DNA from: an uncultured Collinsella sp.
GTDB lineage: Bacteria > Actinomycetota > Coriobacteriia > Coriobacteriales > Coriobacteriaceae
Direction of reading: 5' to 3'
Length of the DNA stretch: 5,950 bases
Assembly (NCBI GenBank): GCA_900555355.1
Contig: USKV01000103.1
Location: 1 to 5,950 of the forward strand
In this document: piece by piece, positions 5,938 through 5,950 of the stretch
Layout: each line of letters begins with the position of its first letter
Position numbering within the stretch: position 1 is the stretch's first letter
Position numbers and translations under genes: made by a program
Notes under the pieces: model-generated
The model's database searches: none
What the model was told of the DNA's origin: nothing
Seen by the model: only the letters and a program-made list of their open reading frames with translations

Positions 5938-5950
5938 TAAACATGAACAG

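Overview
The window is a lactose-type phosphotransferase (PTS) locus followed by an unrelated or unrecognised membrane-protein gene. GC-rich coding sequence, a Gram-positive style lac PTS, strong GGAGG-type ribosome sites and the style of the intergenic repeats suggest a high-GC Gram-positive gut bacterium. My best guess is a Coriobacteriia member such as Collinsella, which is inference and not proven by the sequence.

Layout. Positions 1-698 (minus) hold the N-terminal half of lacG, 6-phospho-beta-galactosidase, cut by the window edge. Upstream of it in the same operon, after a 66-bp gap that contains a strong stem-loop, is lacE (765-2540, minus), the fused EIIC-EIIB lactose permease. A 357-bp divergent promoter region (2541-2897) follows. 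It carries two near-identical LacI-type operator palindromes exactly 120 bp apart, plus degenerate repeats. Then comes a divergent LacI-family regulator (2898-3902, plus), an AT-rich 214-bp gap, and lacF (4117-4455, plus), the EIIA component, with its own Shine-Dalgarno site and a terminator. Positions 4517-4676 hold short direct and inverted repeats that look like the remains of a REP-type element. A well-expressed-looking multi-pass membrane protein of unknown function occupies 4721-5734 (plus) and ends in a strong terminator. The last 145 bases are an AT-rich regulatory region, presumably for a gene beyond the window.

How it works together. LacF (His79) should take phosphate from HPr and pass it to Cys495 of LacE, which imports lactose as lactose 6-phosphate. 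LacG splits that into glucose and galactose 6-phosphate. The LacI-type regulator keeps the residues that contact galactosides in E. coli LacI and probably binds the two operators. Genes for galactose 6-phosphate breakdown (tagatose pathway) are not in the window.

The least expected signals are in the non-coding DNA. An ACCGTTCA-type box recurs upstream of the regulator, upstream of lacF and at the window end. In the last two places it is paired at the same 21-bp period. This suggests a second regulator beyond the LacI-type protein.
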